Part shown: positions 50,656 through 62,000 of the stretch, one piece after another
Layout: each line of letters starts with the position of its first letter
How positions within the stretch are numbered: the stretch's first letter is position 1
Assembly: GCF_040712315.1 (NCBI RefSeq)
Contig: NC_134017.1
Location: 56,232,636 to 56,296,635, forward strand
DNA from: Castanea sativa
Taxonomy: Eukaryota > Streptophyta > Magnoliopsida > Fagales > Fagaceae
Length of the DNA stretch: 64,000 nucleotides
Direction of reading: 5' to 3'
Notes under the pieces: generated by a model
What the model saw: the letters and a program-made list of their open reading frames with translations, nothing else
What the model was told of the DNA's origin: nothing
Database searches by the model: none
Program-made: the position numbers and the translations under genes

Positions 50656-52511
50656 GAACAAACTCATCAAGAACACTTGATTCATTGATCTTCACTTCAA
50701 TGACCACATAATTGTCTGTAAGAGTGGACTCTCTTCCTTGACTTCAAAATTCTAGTTGTGTGCTGCTTGGAGAGTTGAAAAATATGATATTTCTTCTCTT
50801 TTTCAGTCATGTAGCCAAAGAGGGTGAGAGAGAACTTTTCTCACTTAAACCTGTAGTGTGAAGACTTAGGTTTTCATTAAATGACTAATCTTTTTTTATT
50901 TGTTTTTAACGCATAATGGATCAGCTAATGGACCAGCCTATGTGGGCTTTTTAGAGCGTGGCTTGAAGTGGGGTCGAAGGGAATTAAAAACACTAGTTCC
51001 AATGGGTCTTGCAACCCCTGTCATCTTATGATAGGCCCATAGATATCATTAACCACAATTTATATATTTCACTATAAAGTTTTGGTTGCACTCTAAGTTT
51101 CTATATAATTATTTAATCTCCCCAAGACTTTATTAAATAGCAATTAATGCAGGGATTGAAAAGGCCAAAAAAATCCCAAGTGTTGTGGGGTGAGAGAGAA
51201 CCAAATCCTGGCTAAATCCCACATCACCTAGTTAAGGGCAAGGTCTTGTGCCTTATACGGAGACCTTGGATGCCAACTGGTATGAGTCTTCTAAAACCAT
51301 AAGGGGCAACCCAAAGTGGACAATATCATGCCAATGATGAGCTAGGGCGTGACAATTAAACATTCCATGAAATCATCCATAATGAAATAAAGTTAATGGT
51401 TACTATCACTTTATAAATCCCTTCATCTTAAGTTCTTGAATCCTTAGTTTAATCTCTTGATTATTTTTATATTCTTATGAAGACTACCTCTATTGAATAT
51501 AAATTATAGTAACTCCTTACTAAAATGATTAGACATAATACTCTAAGTAATTAGTTCCAATTAAATCTTTTACAAGGGGATGTTTCATGTCCCTTTTTTC
51601 AAGATTATGAATTCCTCTTGAGGAATAATGCTTCCAACACGCTACATGTGATTATCCAATATCCAAAGGTATTGACCAAACAAGATCTCACTCCAAAAAA
51701 GTAGTGAAATTTATTTGTTCAAGTAACAGTAACTAGTTGAACAAAAATCTCATAGTAGCCCAATTCAATGTATCCCAAACACTTGAGACACATCAACATA
51801 TCAATCAAAAGTCTCTAATTCCACGATCAGGATAATTATCATAATTGACATGCTATTGTATTTGTAGATGGAATTCCCAAATTTCATAGACTATGAACTA
51901 AGATTTATGAGTTTACAAAGAACTTTTGATCTTCTATATGTGAACATCGTTCTCATACTTAAATCACACATAATGCATCTTATGGAATGCACGTAATGTC
52001 CAATAACTTATGCACAAGTGGTCTCAAAAAAAAAAAAAAAACTTTCTTAAGTCCTAACTTAGAAGTCATTATAATGGACCAAAAATTCAGAAATAAAGCC
52101 ATACAAAATGTTCCCAAAATAATTTGAAATTGTAATGCTTTTCGATTCACATGAAATGACTTCATTTACTTGTGTAGCAAGGTCGAGGAAAGTCATTATT
52201 GAGTCAATTTTAAGAGTGATTCTAGGAAGATGATTACGAAATTAATCATTTGAGAAACTACATTGAAATTGAATACGCTCTCCAATGTTAATGTGTTTCA
52301 TGCTTTGTTCAAGTAGACATGTAATTGAATTTTAAAACGAGTACCTAAGGAACAATACCTAATTAGGTATTTTCTTCTTCTTCTTTTTCCTATGTATGTG
52401 TTAAACCCCATTTAGAAAACAAGTGAGAAACCACGGAACTACAACCACTCCCACTTCTCAATTCTCACCCTTAATTTTAGACTTCTAAACGTTTGAAGAA
52501 ATTAAATCAAG

Positions 52512-52546
<35 letters not shown>

Positions 52547-52812
52547 ACACGAACTCTCATACTTGTACTAGTACGTGGGAAGAATAGGGTCAGTGATTCC
52601 TACTGCTTTGTTGGCAGGAACTAAAATCGGTGTCAAAGAGATTCAATCAGCAGCTGCTTTTTTTTATCATTACAAGCTTTCCATTACATTGTATTGGTTA
52701 GCTCGCCCAAGCTTGATCCTAATGGTACACTTATGTATATCCATTATTCCTTTAGCAAATTCTGATTTAGATTTGTGTTATTTTGATGATTGGTAGAGTT
52801 TTTGTTTGTCAA
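50656..52812. repeat. Segmental duplication copy C (2.16 kb, partial)
   Basis: Matches 16352-18508 end to end. It abuts copy B directly: B stops shortly after GCAAATTCTGATTTGGG and C begins at GAACAAACTCATC. It includes another short TG..CA element (51181-51354) and a TC tract (52513-52544). It is visibly closer to A than to B; for example both A and C have the GCATAATGGAT(T/C)AGCTAATGG segment that B lacks. Confidence 0.92.
51181..51354. mobile_element. Short TG..CA repeat element, copy C
   Basis: Counterpart of 16878-17051, nearly identical to it. Confidence 0.45.
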
Positions 52813-52889
52813 GGATTAAAATCATCCATGCTGGTAACCTATAATCCATGCCCTCTTGGATATTAAGAAAGCTAAAAGTTTTAAGTACT

Positions 52890-53560
52890 TGAATTTCATC
52901 GAAGTTGTATAGTAATGCAAAGTAGGAGTTCACCGGAGTTTGAAATTTTTTTAACAGCTTCTTGGATGCTCTGGAATTATAGGAACACAAAATGGAGAGG
53001 AGAAATGCTCCCACAAGCTAAACTAGCTTGGAAGAACACTACGGCCTGCAGGTATGTTGAAGGAAAGCTCTTGACAGACGAAAAATATATCTTGTACCCG
53101 GCATATATGCCGGGTGTCTTACACAGGGGCGGGCCCCACAGTGTGTGGGACCCGCCCTTGTGTGAGTGACCCAGCATATATGCCGGGTACACCATATACC
53201 GCCTCCTTGACAGAAGCTCAACTTGGTAATATCTACCTACAAGCAAATTGACTCAGTAGGGATTGCATTTATTGTTCACAATAATAACGGGTCAGTGGTT
53301 GTAACTCATAATGAGAAGTTATTGGAGAAAATCAATGGATGATAGCCCAAGCTCTTATTTAGACTTTGCTTTTTTGCCATGAATTGGGTATTATATGAAA
53401 TCTTCAGGTGGAATGTTCCAATGCTCATTATTGGCATGAATTAACTGAGACGACATTGTGCTCAACGAACTTGGTGACTTAATGAAGATGATTCAAGATC
53501 AAGAGTTGAGACAAACTTTCAATAATACTAATTTAAACTACAAAATTCATGTGAACTAGA
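52890..53560 (+). pseudogene. LINE-type RNase H region remnant, split by a MITE
   Basis: 52940-53065 encodes FLTASWMLWNYRNTKWRGE, the pre-RNase H segment usual in plant non-LTR elements (a W-x-W-x-x-RN pattern). After the MITE, 53240-53330 encodes DSVGIAFIVHNNNGSVV, like the first strands of the RNase H domain (usually xxGxVxRxxxG). The remainder to 53500 has stops and frame changes. The Asp-bearing RNase H core is not intact. Confidence 0.55.
53079..53205. mobile_element. Palindromic MITE (127 bp) with 9-bp target-site duplication
   Basis: CTTGACAGA occurs at 53070-53078 and again at 53206-53214, directly flanking the element. Inside are two copies of CCCGGCATATATGC, the left one part of the perfect 20-bp palindrome ACCCGGCATATATGCCGGGT. 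A central stem pairs CACAGGGGCGGGCCCCACA with a near-complement in TGTGTGGGACCCGCCCTTGTG. A 9-bp duplication suggests a Mutator-like origin. It interrupts the LINE relic, and removing it rejoins that sequence. Confidence 0.8.
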
Positions 53561-53830
53561 TGTTATTTATCATTCGATTCATAAACCTATTTTTTATGCA
53601 TTATTTTAAACTTCAAAAACTTAAATTTAAATAATTGATTGATGATATGACTATTAATCTTTGATCACTTTGAAATTTTGCAAGCATGGAGAATAGACAA
53701 AAATAATGTAATCTAACGGTGAATTTGTCAAAATTTGCATCCAATTAAAAAATATTAAAAGATACAACATTACTTAAAGTTACACTAGGTATAACTTTAA
53801 CCCATATATATATATATATATATATATATC

Positions 53831-55060
53831 AGATGTAGAATCACTCTTCTCACTGGATGATGATTACTCTCTCCAAGCTTTGGTAGTTATGGCCTATTCT
53901 ACTTCTGAAGATGATTCAGACCCAGATAATGATGATGATTCAGACCTAGAAATCCAAACCCTTTACACATCCCAACCTATTATAGCCCTTCTAACCAACC
54001 CCACACCCATAGCCCAAGTACATATCCTTCTTGACACTTATTCCAGACCCATTCCAGTAATAGCCTTGTTTGATACAGGAGCAGCAGCAACAATTCTCCA
54101 TCTTAAGATTTTACTTGAGGAATTTTGGTTACCCCATAATCAGATGTTCTGAGCGGCAAATGAAGAAACATTTTTTAATCACCCAGAAAAGTAAGCCTAT
54201 CTTCATTAGAATCTTTCCAACCCTTATCATCAAACACCAAGTCTTTGGATCCCCCCATTACAGGTAAAGACTTTCTTATAGGATTTGATCTCTTTCATCA
54301 AATACTTAGCCTCAGATGGTCTTCAAAAGGACTTTTGCATAAACAACACCTCCTCACCTAGACCCAATTACCTCATTTATTCACAGTGGACCCCTTTGAC
54401 TCTTTGAAACTCTAGATTATCATTGACTCTTGTGCAAATAGCCACTCTAAATTCCTCCTTAAAAATCAAAATTCTTTGCGAAAAAACCCAAATTTTTTCA
54501 TACATCTCCCCTTTAAAAAGAATGAAGATGTTAACCCCACAAAAGTCAGTCACAGATGAATGAATCCAGAACATTTAGCCTTGGCTAAGCAAGAATTATC
54601 TACTCTTCTTTTAGCACCACTTCAACTAGAACCTCAAACCAGACCACAAAATGAACGTTCTCTTAAGCAAAAAGACAAAGAACTATTATACCAATTCCCA
54701 GATCCAACTATTGGTGCTTCTTCAAGATCTCCAGATATGAACATGTTGGCTATAGATCTTGACCCTCCAAACCCAATTTCATGATTTCTCAAAACCCTTA
54801 CCCTTGAAGACCCAAAACAACCTTTTGTGCTCCCAGTAATTAATGACACAGATTTAGATTTGTCTGATCTTGATCTCGAAGATGTATTTCTGGCAGAACC
54901 AAAAGTAGAAGAAGATGAGTTCTTTGCCCTAAACAGCCTCCTCCACCTCCACCACCAATTTTTCCTCCATTACCTTTTATTCCTGACAACCAAACAAGAT
55001 TGACCTACTCATCAACCACAGATTCAAAACACCTATTCACCATTGATAATACCCCTCCTT
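53831..55060 (+). pseudogene. Caulimovirid-like (endogenous pararetrovirus) or Gypsy-like protease-region relic
   Basis: An open frame from about 53831 to TGA at 54150 encodes an acidic stretch (STSEDDSDPDNDDDSDLE) followed by IALFDTGAAATIL, an aspartic protease active-site motif (DTGA). Further frames, separated by stops and shifts, continue at 54160-54420, 54560-54784 and 54785-55060. They include a GKDFLIGFDL-type segment typical of retroviral-like proteases, then acidic and proline-rich sequence. No reverse transcriptase core is present. I favour a plant pararetrovirus (Caulimoviridae) origin over Ty3/Gypsy because of the surrounding polyprotein style, but this is family-level judgement. 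It is broken and short, with no terminal repeats. Confidence 0.45.
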
Positions 55061-56265
55061 CCAAATGACATGGTGAGATCTCTAACATGTATTAGACTGT
55101 ATTGGCTTAGCTGCCTGATGAAGCATCTCATATTTCATAATCCATGATTTTGGAAAGAGAGAAGCCATCTGGTCTTCGTTGAGTGTGTGTATATATATAT
55201 ATACACACACACTTGGGGCAAGATGAGTTTGTCTTTCTAACATCCCTTCCATAAGAGTCTACATGATATATAACCAAAACCGTAGTTTTTTTCTACTTCC
55301 TCTCTACACCTCCAAAAACGACATTTTCGTGGACTTTTAATCTTGCTCTTATGTTTTTATGGGCTTTTAAGCTTGCTCTTATGTTTTTTCCTGTTTAGGT
55401 CCAACACGATCTCTCTCTTCTTCTTTTTTTCTTCTTTTTTTAATTATTTTAAAATTATAAAATTCAAGCATAATTCACAAAAATCGTAATCAAATTCTAT
55501 AATCACACACATATAAAAGAAGGAAGCCGTAATTCTCAATTAATTCCACAAAACTATATTAAATAAAAGTTTGAAAACATAATTAAACAATAATCCATTA
55601 ATCTTTAGCATATATAATAGTCACAAAAATCGTATAGATTTCCAATAATTAAGAGACTAAAACTCTTATTTGACAACAACAAGAAGACGTTATAGAAAAC
55701 AAAGAGGAAAACACTTGAGGAAGAGAAAAACAGAGATACAGACCACAAGCAAAAAGAAATTAATTTGAGTTTAGTACAAAAAGTTTATGAAAGCACACTT
55801 GTCACACCACGTTAATTATTACAAACTTGTAATATGACCTTTGGAGAGTATTAGACCCTTAGCATTCCCATTTAAGTGCGGTAACCCACCAACTCTATTT
55901 TCTCCACTTTAATTGGAGTTTATCTGTTTTTGACTTTATAGTTTATATTGCGAGGTAAAAACTAAAAAAAGAAATTTTAAAAAAAAAAACTTAAATTGAT
56001 TTAAAGATTTCAGAATCCCAACAGAACAAGAGTCTATGAAAATTCAAACATCATATAAATAAAACAATAAACTCAATCTAACCGGTCCAATTAAAAACAC
56101 ATTAACATTATCTATTTATATTTTTGGCTAAATATTAGGTACATTATCTAAATATCATAAACACTTATTGGAGTAACAGTCTATAATTTTAACTCAAACC
56201 CTTTATTTCTACCTCCTCTACAATTTCAAAATTTCTTGTAGGTTTTTTCTCTATTTGCCTCCAAC
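55061..56265. other. Spacer with a relic of the PP2C 3' flank
   Basis: Mostly AT-rich non-coding DNA, with a TA/CA microsatellite at 55188-55212. 55638-55790 (TTTCCAATAATTAAGAGA, then GAAAACACTTGAGGAAG) resembles 57665-57840 and 62420-62600, so it is a third copy of part of the PP2C 3' flank. 56005-56100 has words (CAATCTAACCGGTCCAAT) that recur at 63735-63760. Confidence 0.5.
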
Positions 56266-57190
56266 ATGATCTTCAAGAAACAACATGTTGATGGAAAAGT
56301 GGTGTTAATTCCTGTAGTGCTAGTTCCTGTGGTGTTAGTTCATGTGGTGTTAATTCCTGTCCTGCAGGGGACAAGAAAGAGGATGCATGAGGATGAGTTT
56401 TGGTGCGCACTACACCCCTAAGGACAAAGCAGGAAGCCCTCAATCTGAAGGCGATGACGCTCACTTTATCTGTGCGGAGAAGAACACTATTGGCATGGCC
56501 GACGGTGTTGGCCGTTGGGCTAGATTTGGCATAGACGCTGGAAAATACGCACGCCAACTGATGTCGAATGTTGTGACCGCAGTCCAAAAGCAACAACCAC
56601 CACTCAATCGTATCGTGGACCTAAGACAAGCTTTGGAGGAAGGTTTCTTGAATACCAAGGCTATGGGTTCATCCACGGCTTGTATTGTGACTTTCAAGGA
56701 TTATTATTTACGTGCTATCAACGTGGGAAACAGTGGATTTATGATTTTCAGGAACAGTAAATGTGTGTATAAATCGCGGATACAACAACATGGTTTTAAC
56801 TATCCGTACCAGTTGGGAAATAGCATGACCTGTGACAAGCCATGTTCAGCTATTGTAACAACAGTGGAACGCTTATTACCTGGAGACATTACAGTTCTTG
56901 GTACTGGTGGTCTTCTAGACAATATGTTCACTGCAGAAATCGAAGATATTATCAGTAAGGGCACTTTGGAAGGTGTAAACACAGAGAAGTTGGCTTCCAC
57001 CATTGCACTCTTGGCATTGTTCAATTCCATGGATAAAAATGTCGATAGCCCATTTGCACAAGTTGCTCGGCTGGCTGGACTGAAGCACAACGGAGGAAAG
57101 AGAGATGATATTACGGTTATTGTTGACCATGTTATTGCATTGATTGAGTTTAGGTGTGTTATTCATCCAAAAAAAAAAAAAAAATTTTGA
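56266..57190 (+). pseudogene. PPTC7/SpoIIE-type protein phosphatase 2C, probably non-functional
   Basis: The 267-codon frame from ATG 56387 to TGA 57188-57190 covers nearly the whole PP2C domain without introns. Motifs are GDDAHFICAEKN, ADGVGRWARFGIDAG, GSSTACIV, INVGNSGF, QQHGFNYPYQLGN, GTGGLLDN and GKRDDITVIV. PP2Cs are Mn/Mg-dependent Ser/Thr phosphatases. Of the metal-site Asp residues, D39 (DGVG) and D240/D241 remain. The usual GDSG is GNSG (N115), and the usual GTDGL is GTGGL (G174), so a key Asp is lost. Upstream, ATG 56266 opens another frame containing four 5-residue repeats (VVLIP, VVLVP, VVLVH, VVLIP), out of register with the domain, so the true N-terminus seems frameshifted. The C-terminus runs into an A-run (57171-57184) and ends KKKKKF. 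It may be a pseudogene or a catalytically weak paralogue. Confidence 0.8.
56308..56367 (+). repeat. 15-bp tandem repeat at the PP2C N-terminus
   Basis: Four 15-bp units of the form GT(G/A)GTG(T/C)TA(A/G)TTC(C/A)T, multiples of three, encoding Val-Val-Leu-(Ile/Val)-(Pro/His) in the frame of ATG 56266. Confidence 0.85.
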
Positions 57191-57209
57191 CCTTCTGTTT
57201 TGTTTTAGT

Positions 57210-58145
57210 ACTGTTCTTATTTGTAAAGAAAATGTTCTGCATTGAAACAGTGCTGAGCCTTTTGGCTCTTAGCTCAGCTTTGTATTGTGTTTTTTGATCA
57301 TCAATAATATTCATTCATCACTTTGTTGGGCTCGTGGAGTTCAGTTTTGTGAATGTTACAGTTTTAAATGGGATATTTTTGTTAACTTAGACCACAGAGA
57401 AGAGGCTAACCTGAACTGTTTTTTGCCCTTTTTCGGACTTGTTTGTTTGAGGAATATATTTATTCCTTCATAATTAGAGTTTGCTATATGTATTTTTCTC
57501 TTTTAACATTGTGAAAATTGCTGCAATTATATGAATGTAAGCATATTGCCGAACCATGTAAATTTTTGTTTTGGTTTGGGTTGGATTGAATGGAAATTTG
57601 GAACTAGACCATATTGCCAAAGCTTAGTATTGTTTTGCATCTTTGCCAAGAAATTGTCAAATCATTTCCAATAATTAAGAGATTAAAATTTTATTTGACA
57701 ACAATTATTAAAAGAAAAAAATTTGACGAAGACAACAAAAACGTTAACAGAAAGCAAAGGGGAAAACAATTGAGAGAGAGAGAGAAATAAGACAGAGACC
57801 AAAACAAGAAGGAAAAATTAATTTGAGATTTTTTTACTAAAAATTCTGAGTTTTGTTAATGTAGAGACTAGAGATTGCATATTTTTTATTTTTTATTTTT
57901 TATTTTTGGAAGTTATAGAGACAACTATTCTCATAGCTTGTTCTATAATTTATAAAAAAGAAAATCTTGTTACACACTATCATTGTATATTTTGTACACA
58001 CTCTATTTGAAATCGTGTTTTGAAAACTCAATTTTAGCTAAAATTGTAAAATTTTGAAATAGTGAAATCGTGTTTTGAAATAACGAATTCATAGTTTAAT
58101 TGAAATCGTGTTTGTGAAAGCACAATTTTAGCCCACGTGGCTGTG
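57210..58145. repeat. PP2C 3' flank, copy 1 of a dispersed duplication
   Basis: Matches 62001-62856 along its length, starting at TTTGTAAAGAAAATGTTCTG and ending near AGCACAATTTTAGCC. It probably includes the PP2C 3' UTR (GATCATCAATAATATT just downstream). There is no gene within it. Confidence 0.85.
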
Positions 58146-58675
58146 TGAATTCCACAAGAGCAACCGCAAGCAGTGGGACTTTCAAAGACCTTAACAAGTT
58201 ATACATGGGACATGTTAAAGTATTCTACACCTAGGAAGCACGGGTGTGGCGTAGACACAGTTGCACACGCATCTGTGACGAGTCCTTTTTTTTTTTTCAA
58301 TTCGGGTGCCAAAATGTGCCGAAATACGTGTCAAAAAAAAAAAAAAACAAAGACTTAAAGACTCAGGCAAACTTGTACAGCTTACATTGGTGAGTTTGAT
58401 CTAGCAGTGATTAGTGATTTTGAGGGAATTGAGAGTGAGAAGTGGAGAAGAAATACAAGGTGGCCAATGTAAACTGAAGAACAGAGAACAGGAGAAAAGT
58501 AGAAAGCAAAGAAAGTTGAAGATGAAGATGAGAGATTATAAAGGGGAAGTGGAAGTGTCAGAAAACGTGTGGAGTAGAAAAGGTAAAAAATAATAAAATA
58601 TATATAAATGTGTGAACGGGTGAGTGGTAAAGAGAAAAGGAAAAAATAATATAGAATACGAAAAATGTTGGAATT

Positions 58676-58722
<47 letters not shown>

Positions 58723-59148
58723 CAAAAACCTCGTTGAGAAGAGCATGAGGTCCACGTACTAAGTGATGCTCTAATTTTGTATTTAACATTTTTTTACATC
58801 TTTCATTAACTTTTTTTTTAAAAAAACTTTTACTCAAATGTTCACATTAACTTATTTTTCTGTTATCTTATTAATATCAAATTAATTGTTTAAGCTTACA
58901 CCACACATTTCTCTATTCTTCACGTCTTTTAGCACACCTACCGTTTTAGTATTTTTAAAAAAACAAAATAAATAATAATAATTGAGGACTAATAATAATT
59001 AAGGACTAATAATAACTAACGACATAAGGAGAGATAGAAAGACATAAAAATGTTATAGATTATTAAATAGAACGCACTATTTCACTATATATTACCAAAA
59101 TAAAATACGTGAGACTGACAAAATATTTGAAAGAGAGAGAAAGAGTAA
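58146..59148. other. Spacer with microsatellite
   Basis: Holds a TA run at 58678-58718 and A- and T-runs. 58190-58350 has a GC-richer stretch (GGGTGTGGCGTAGACACAG then GTGCCGAAATACGTGTC) of a kind often found in dispersed plant repeats. The 151-codon minus-strand frame at 58382-58837 is low complexity and reads through the TA run, so I do not call it. Confidence 0.4.
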
Positions 59149-59156
59149 GAGCCAGG

Positions 59157-60516
59157 CAGTAGCGGCGCCACATTCAAGCCAAGGTGTTCTCAGGAACACC
59201 CTAACTTGAAAAAAAAAATTATATACGATAATTTTTTTTTTAATTTATCTACCCTTAAAAAATAATTAGGAACACCCTCAAGTTAGATACTCACATACAA
59301 CTTCGGCCCCCCCTCTCTCCAAAATCTAGGCCCCCATCATCAAAATTTCATCAAATCAGCCCAAAGAGATCACAATAGTACCAAACCCGTAACAAGAAAA
59401 AACTTCAAATAGAACAAAATTTTGGTCTAAACAAAAAAAAAATACATAATATAATCATACCATAAATCTAAAATAACAAAACAGAAATCACAAATTCCCA
59501 ATTTTACCTATTTAAATTTCTCTCCCTCAATTTCACTCTCTCAACTCTTATTCTTCCTCCAACAACTGTCGTTTTTTACCTGAATCCTTTAGGCTTCTTT
59601 AGTTCTTCTTGCCTGGACTGTCATATTGTTATGGTTGATGTTGTCTGCTATTTGAACAACAAAAATCCTCCTCTATTTTTTTCTTCTTCTTTGGCTTAGA
59701 TTTCTCCACCAGTTTGCTGAAATCCTCCTCCATTATTTTCTTTCTTCTACTTCGATTTCTCCACCAGTCCATTGTCTCTTTGTTTTCTCAAGAGGTTTTT
59801 TACTTTCCCTATATCTACATTTAAACTTTTGGTCAAAAATATCAGACACAAATGTAGTTTTTACTATTGTATTTTGTCCAAAGTCCATCTACTCTACACG
59901 TGGGATTCACTTCTTCACATCTTTCTTTTTCCTACATTTTATCTATTTTTTTTTTCATATTAATGAGTTATGATAGAAATCAAAATGTATCTTTTGCAAT
60001 ATATTATTAAGTCAGACGTCTGATTGGGATAGTTTATTTTGTTAAAATTGAAAAAATTTTTGTTAAAAGTACTGTAGGTAAAAATAAAAGTTAGTTGAAA
60101 TAGTACAATGAGATCCATGAATAATACCAAAAAGTGCAAGAGGACCCATGAATAGTAGCAAAAATAAATTAAATAGTAAAATAAGCTAGCAAAATTAAGT
60201 CATGTCAAACACACACTACATATATGAATTTATGGCTTAAAAATAGATTATATGAATTTACATTTTTTAAAAGCTCTTAAAAAAAAAGTGGGGTTCTAAT
60301 TTATACAAATTAAATATAATATATATAAAGTGATAACTCTAAAAGGTACATTAGGATTGATTGGTACCCAAATATATCATTTTTTTTTTCTTCTTAACTA
60401 AACTTAAATGACCTTAGTATGAAATTGACCATTTTTCTTCGGGCCCCCCTTAAGTTCAAATCCTAGGTTTGTTCCTGCCAGAAACACCCTGAGAAACATT
60501 CCTGGAGCCGCCACTG
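59157..60516. mobile_element. Non-autonomous hAT-like element (1360 bp)
   Basis: Starts CAGTAGCGGCGCC and ends GGAGCCGCCACTG, an imperfect inverted repeat. It is flanked by perfect 8-bp duplications GAGCCAGG (59149-59156) and GAGCCAGG (60517-60524). Inner terminal sequence (GTGTTCTCAGGAACACCCTAA versus AACACCCTGAGAAACATTCC) is shared with the element at 32578-33860. No transposase frame is present. Confidence 0.9.
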
Positions 60517-60524
60517 GAGCCAGG

Positions 60525-61800
60525 GTTACCATATCCGCTATACTGGCCTCCCACCACCACCAAGACGCCAAAACCCCTACGGATAATTTTGTTTTTTTTA
60601 ATCTACTTAAAATTAGGGGCTTAAATATGATTTAAGTAATTTTGTTTGATATTTTTTGTTTTTGGTATATAAGTAGAGAGAATATTTGGAGCACCATGCA
60701 AAGCCATATTCTACCATGGTTTAATTTTAAATCATCTATAAGACACATGAATATACATTTGCCCATGTCATGTCTTAGTGTTGCACTATCGATGAGTAGA
60801 AGATCGTGAGAGAGTTAGACATACTTTCATTTTATGGTATAAAATATGTGAACACAACACAATTTAGTTGAATTTCATGATATTGTTACTTTTTCCATTT
60901 ATCTTTGGTTTCATTATTATAAAATAAATAAACTTACCTTGATAAGGCTACAAATATGCCGTGAACATACTAAACTAATTTTTAATATTTCAAAATGTAT
61001 ATGATTTTTTACTCTAATTTAGTTTAATTTTTCTTTAAAATATATGTATAACATTATCCAAAAAAATCTTACATAAAATATCACAAAATTATCCATGTAT
61101 CGAATGGGCAACTTACTAGTTTTTATAAAGCCACTACTCACTAGCCACCTTTTCCATCATTTGGTAACCTGGAAGAGTTTTAAACAGATTTTTTTTTAAT
61201 CAATTTTATACAGAATTATAGGATACACTAATGTTTTTTAATTATCTATGCTACACATAAAAGCACGGACTCCTTAAGGTGAAGTTTGAATGACCATTAT
61301 ATGAAAATATATTTAATAATTTATAAATAAAAATATATTTGATAATTTTTTGATAAATGTATCTTACCGCACCTGCACCTTACTTTTTCAAAAATTGCTA
61401 AGTTGCTACACTTCACCCGAACTTGAACCCAAATCCGCACCATGCTTCCTAATTCTACACTACCTTTCATGATCTGGATGGATAGTTCTATTTCTTTTAA
61501 TCTCTCGGGGCATAGGTTATCAAATGATCAAGACGACTCAGGATATTTATTAGACTTGTCAAAGTGCATATAGTAAAGTTTCTCAACCACTAAATAATAT
61601 CTCAAACATATCAAATGAATATGTTCAGGGGCACAATTTGCAGAGCTGGTGGTGCCATCCAACTAATATACGTTTCGTAATGAATTCAAACTATTAATGG
61701 CTTTCTGTTTTGTTTGTTAGTAAGCTATCTGAATGGTTTATGTTGTGTTTATACAGAGGTGCTATATGCTATTTTGTTTACATTGTTTGATTCTCTTAAG
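60525..61800. other. Non-coding spacer
   Basis: AT-rich. I see no gene, RNA or element boundary. The last 60 bases end in TTGATTCTCTTAAG and would be the intron 3' end for the exon that follows. Confidence 0.4.
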
Positions 61801-62000
61801 TGAACAAAATTTGGGAAGAGTCAGAAGTGTACAAGAAGAAGCTTGCACATGCTGAACAGCTGAAGCAATATATGCAGAGTCTAAAACAACTGGCAAACCA
61901 AAAGGAGTAAGGCCCACTAATAGAATTGGCTTCCTTGGTCTGATTGGTAAAAAAGTTGATAGCATAGAGTACTATAATGAGAAGATTATTGAACATTTTC
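61801..62000 (+). pseudogene. CSC1/OSCA-like (DUF221 channel) exon fragment, frameshifted
   Basis: Starts right after an AG acceptor and encodes NKIWEESEVYKKKLAHAE. After a frame change it encodes IYAESKTTGKPKGVRPTNR and IGFLGLIGKKVDSIEYYNEK. This matches the cytosolic linker segment of plant CSC1-like hyperosmolality-gated calcium channels (OSCA/ERD4 family), which usually has RPTxRxGFLGLxGxxVDSIEYY. The frame is broken by an 8-bp tandem duplication (GCTGAACA at 61851-61858, GCTGAAGC at 61859-61866). No other exon or transmembrane segment is present. At 62001 the sequence switches abruptly to the PP2C 3' flank repeat, so this is a chimeric junction. Confidence 0.85.

Noticed and set aside
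56273..57166. Minus-strand frames opposite the PP2C
   Set aside because: Antisense shadows of a recognisable PP2C coding region.
58382..58837. 151-codon minus-strand frame
   Set aside because: It reads through a TA microsatellite giving Tyr-Ile repeats; no domain and simple composition.
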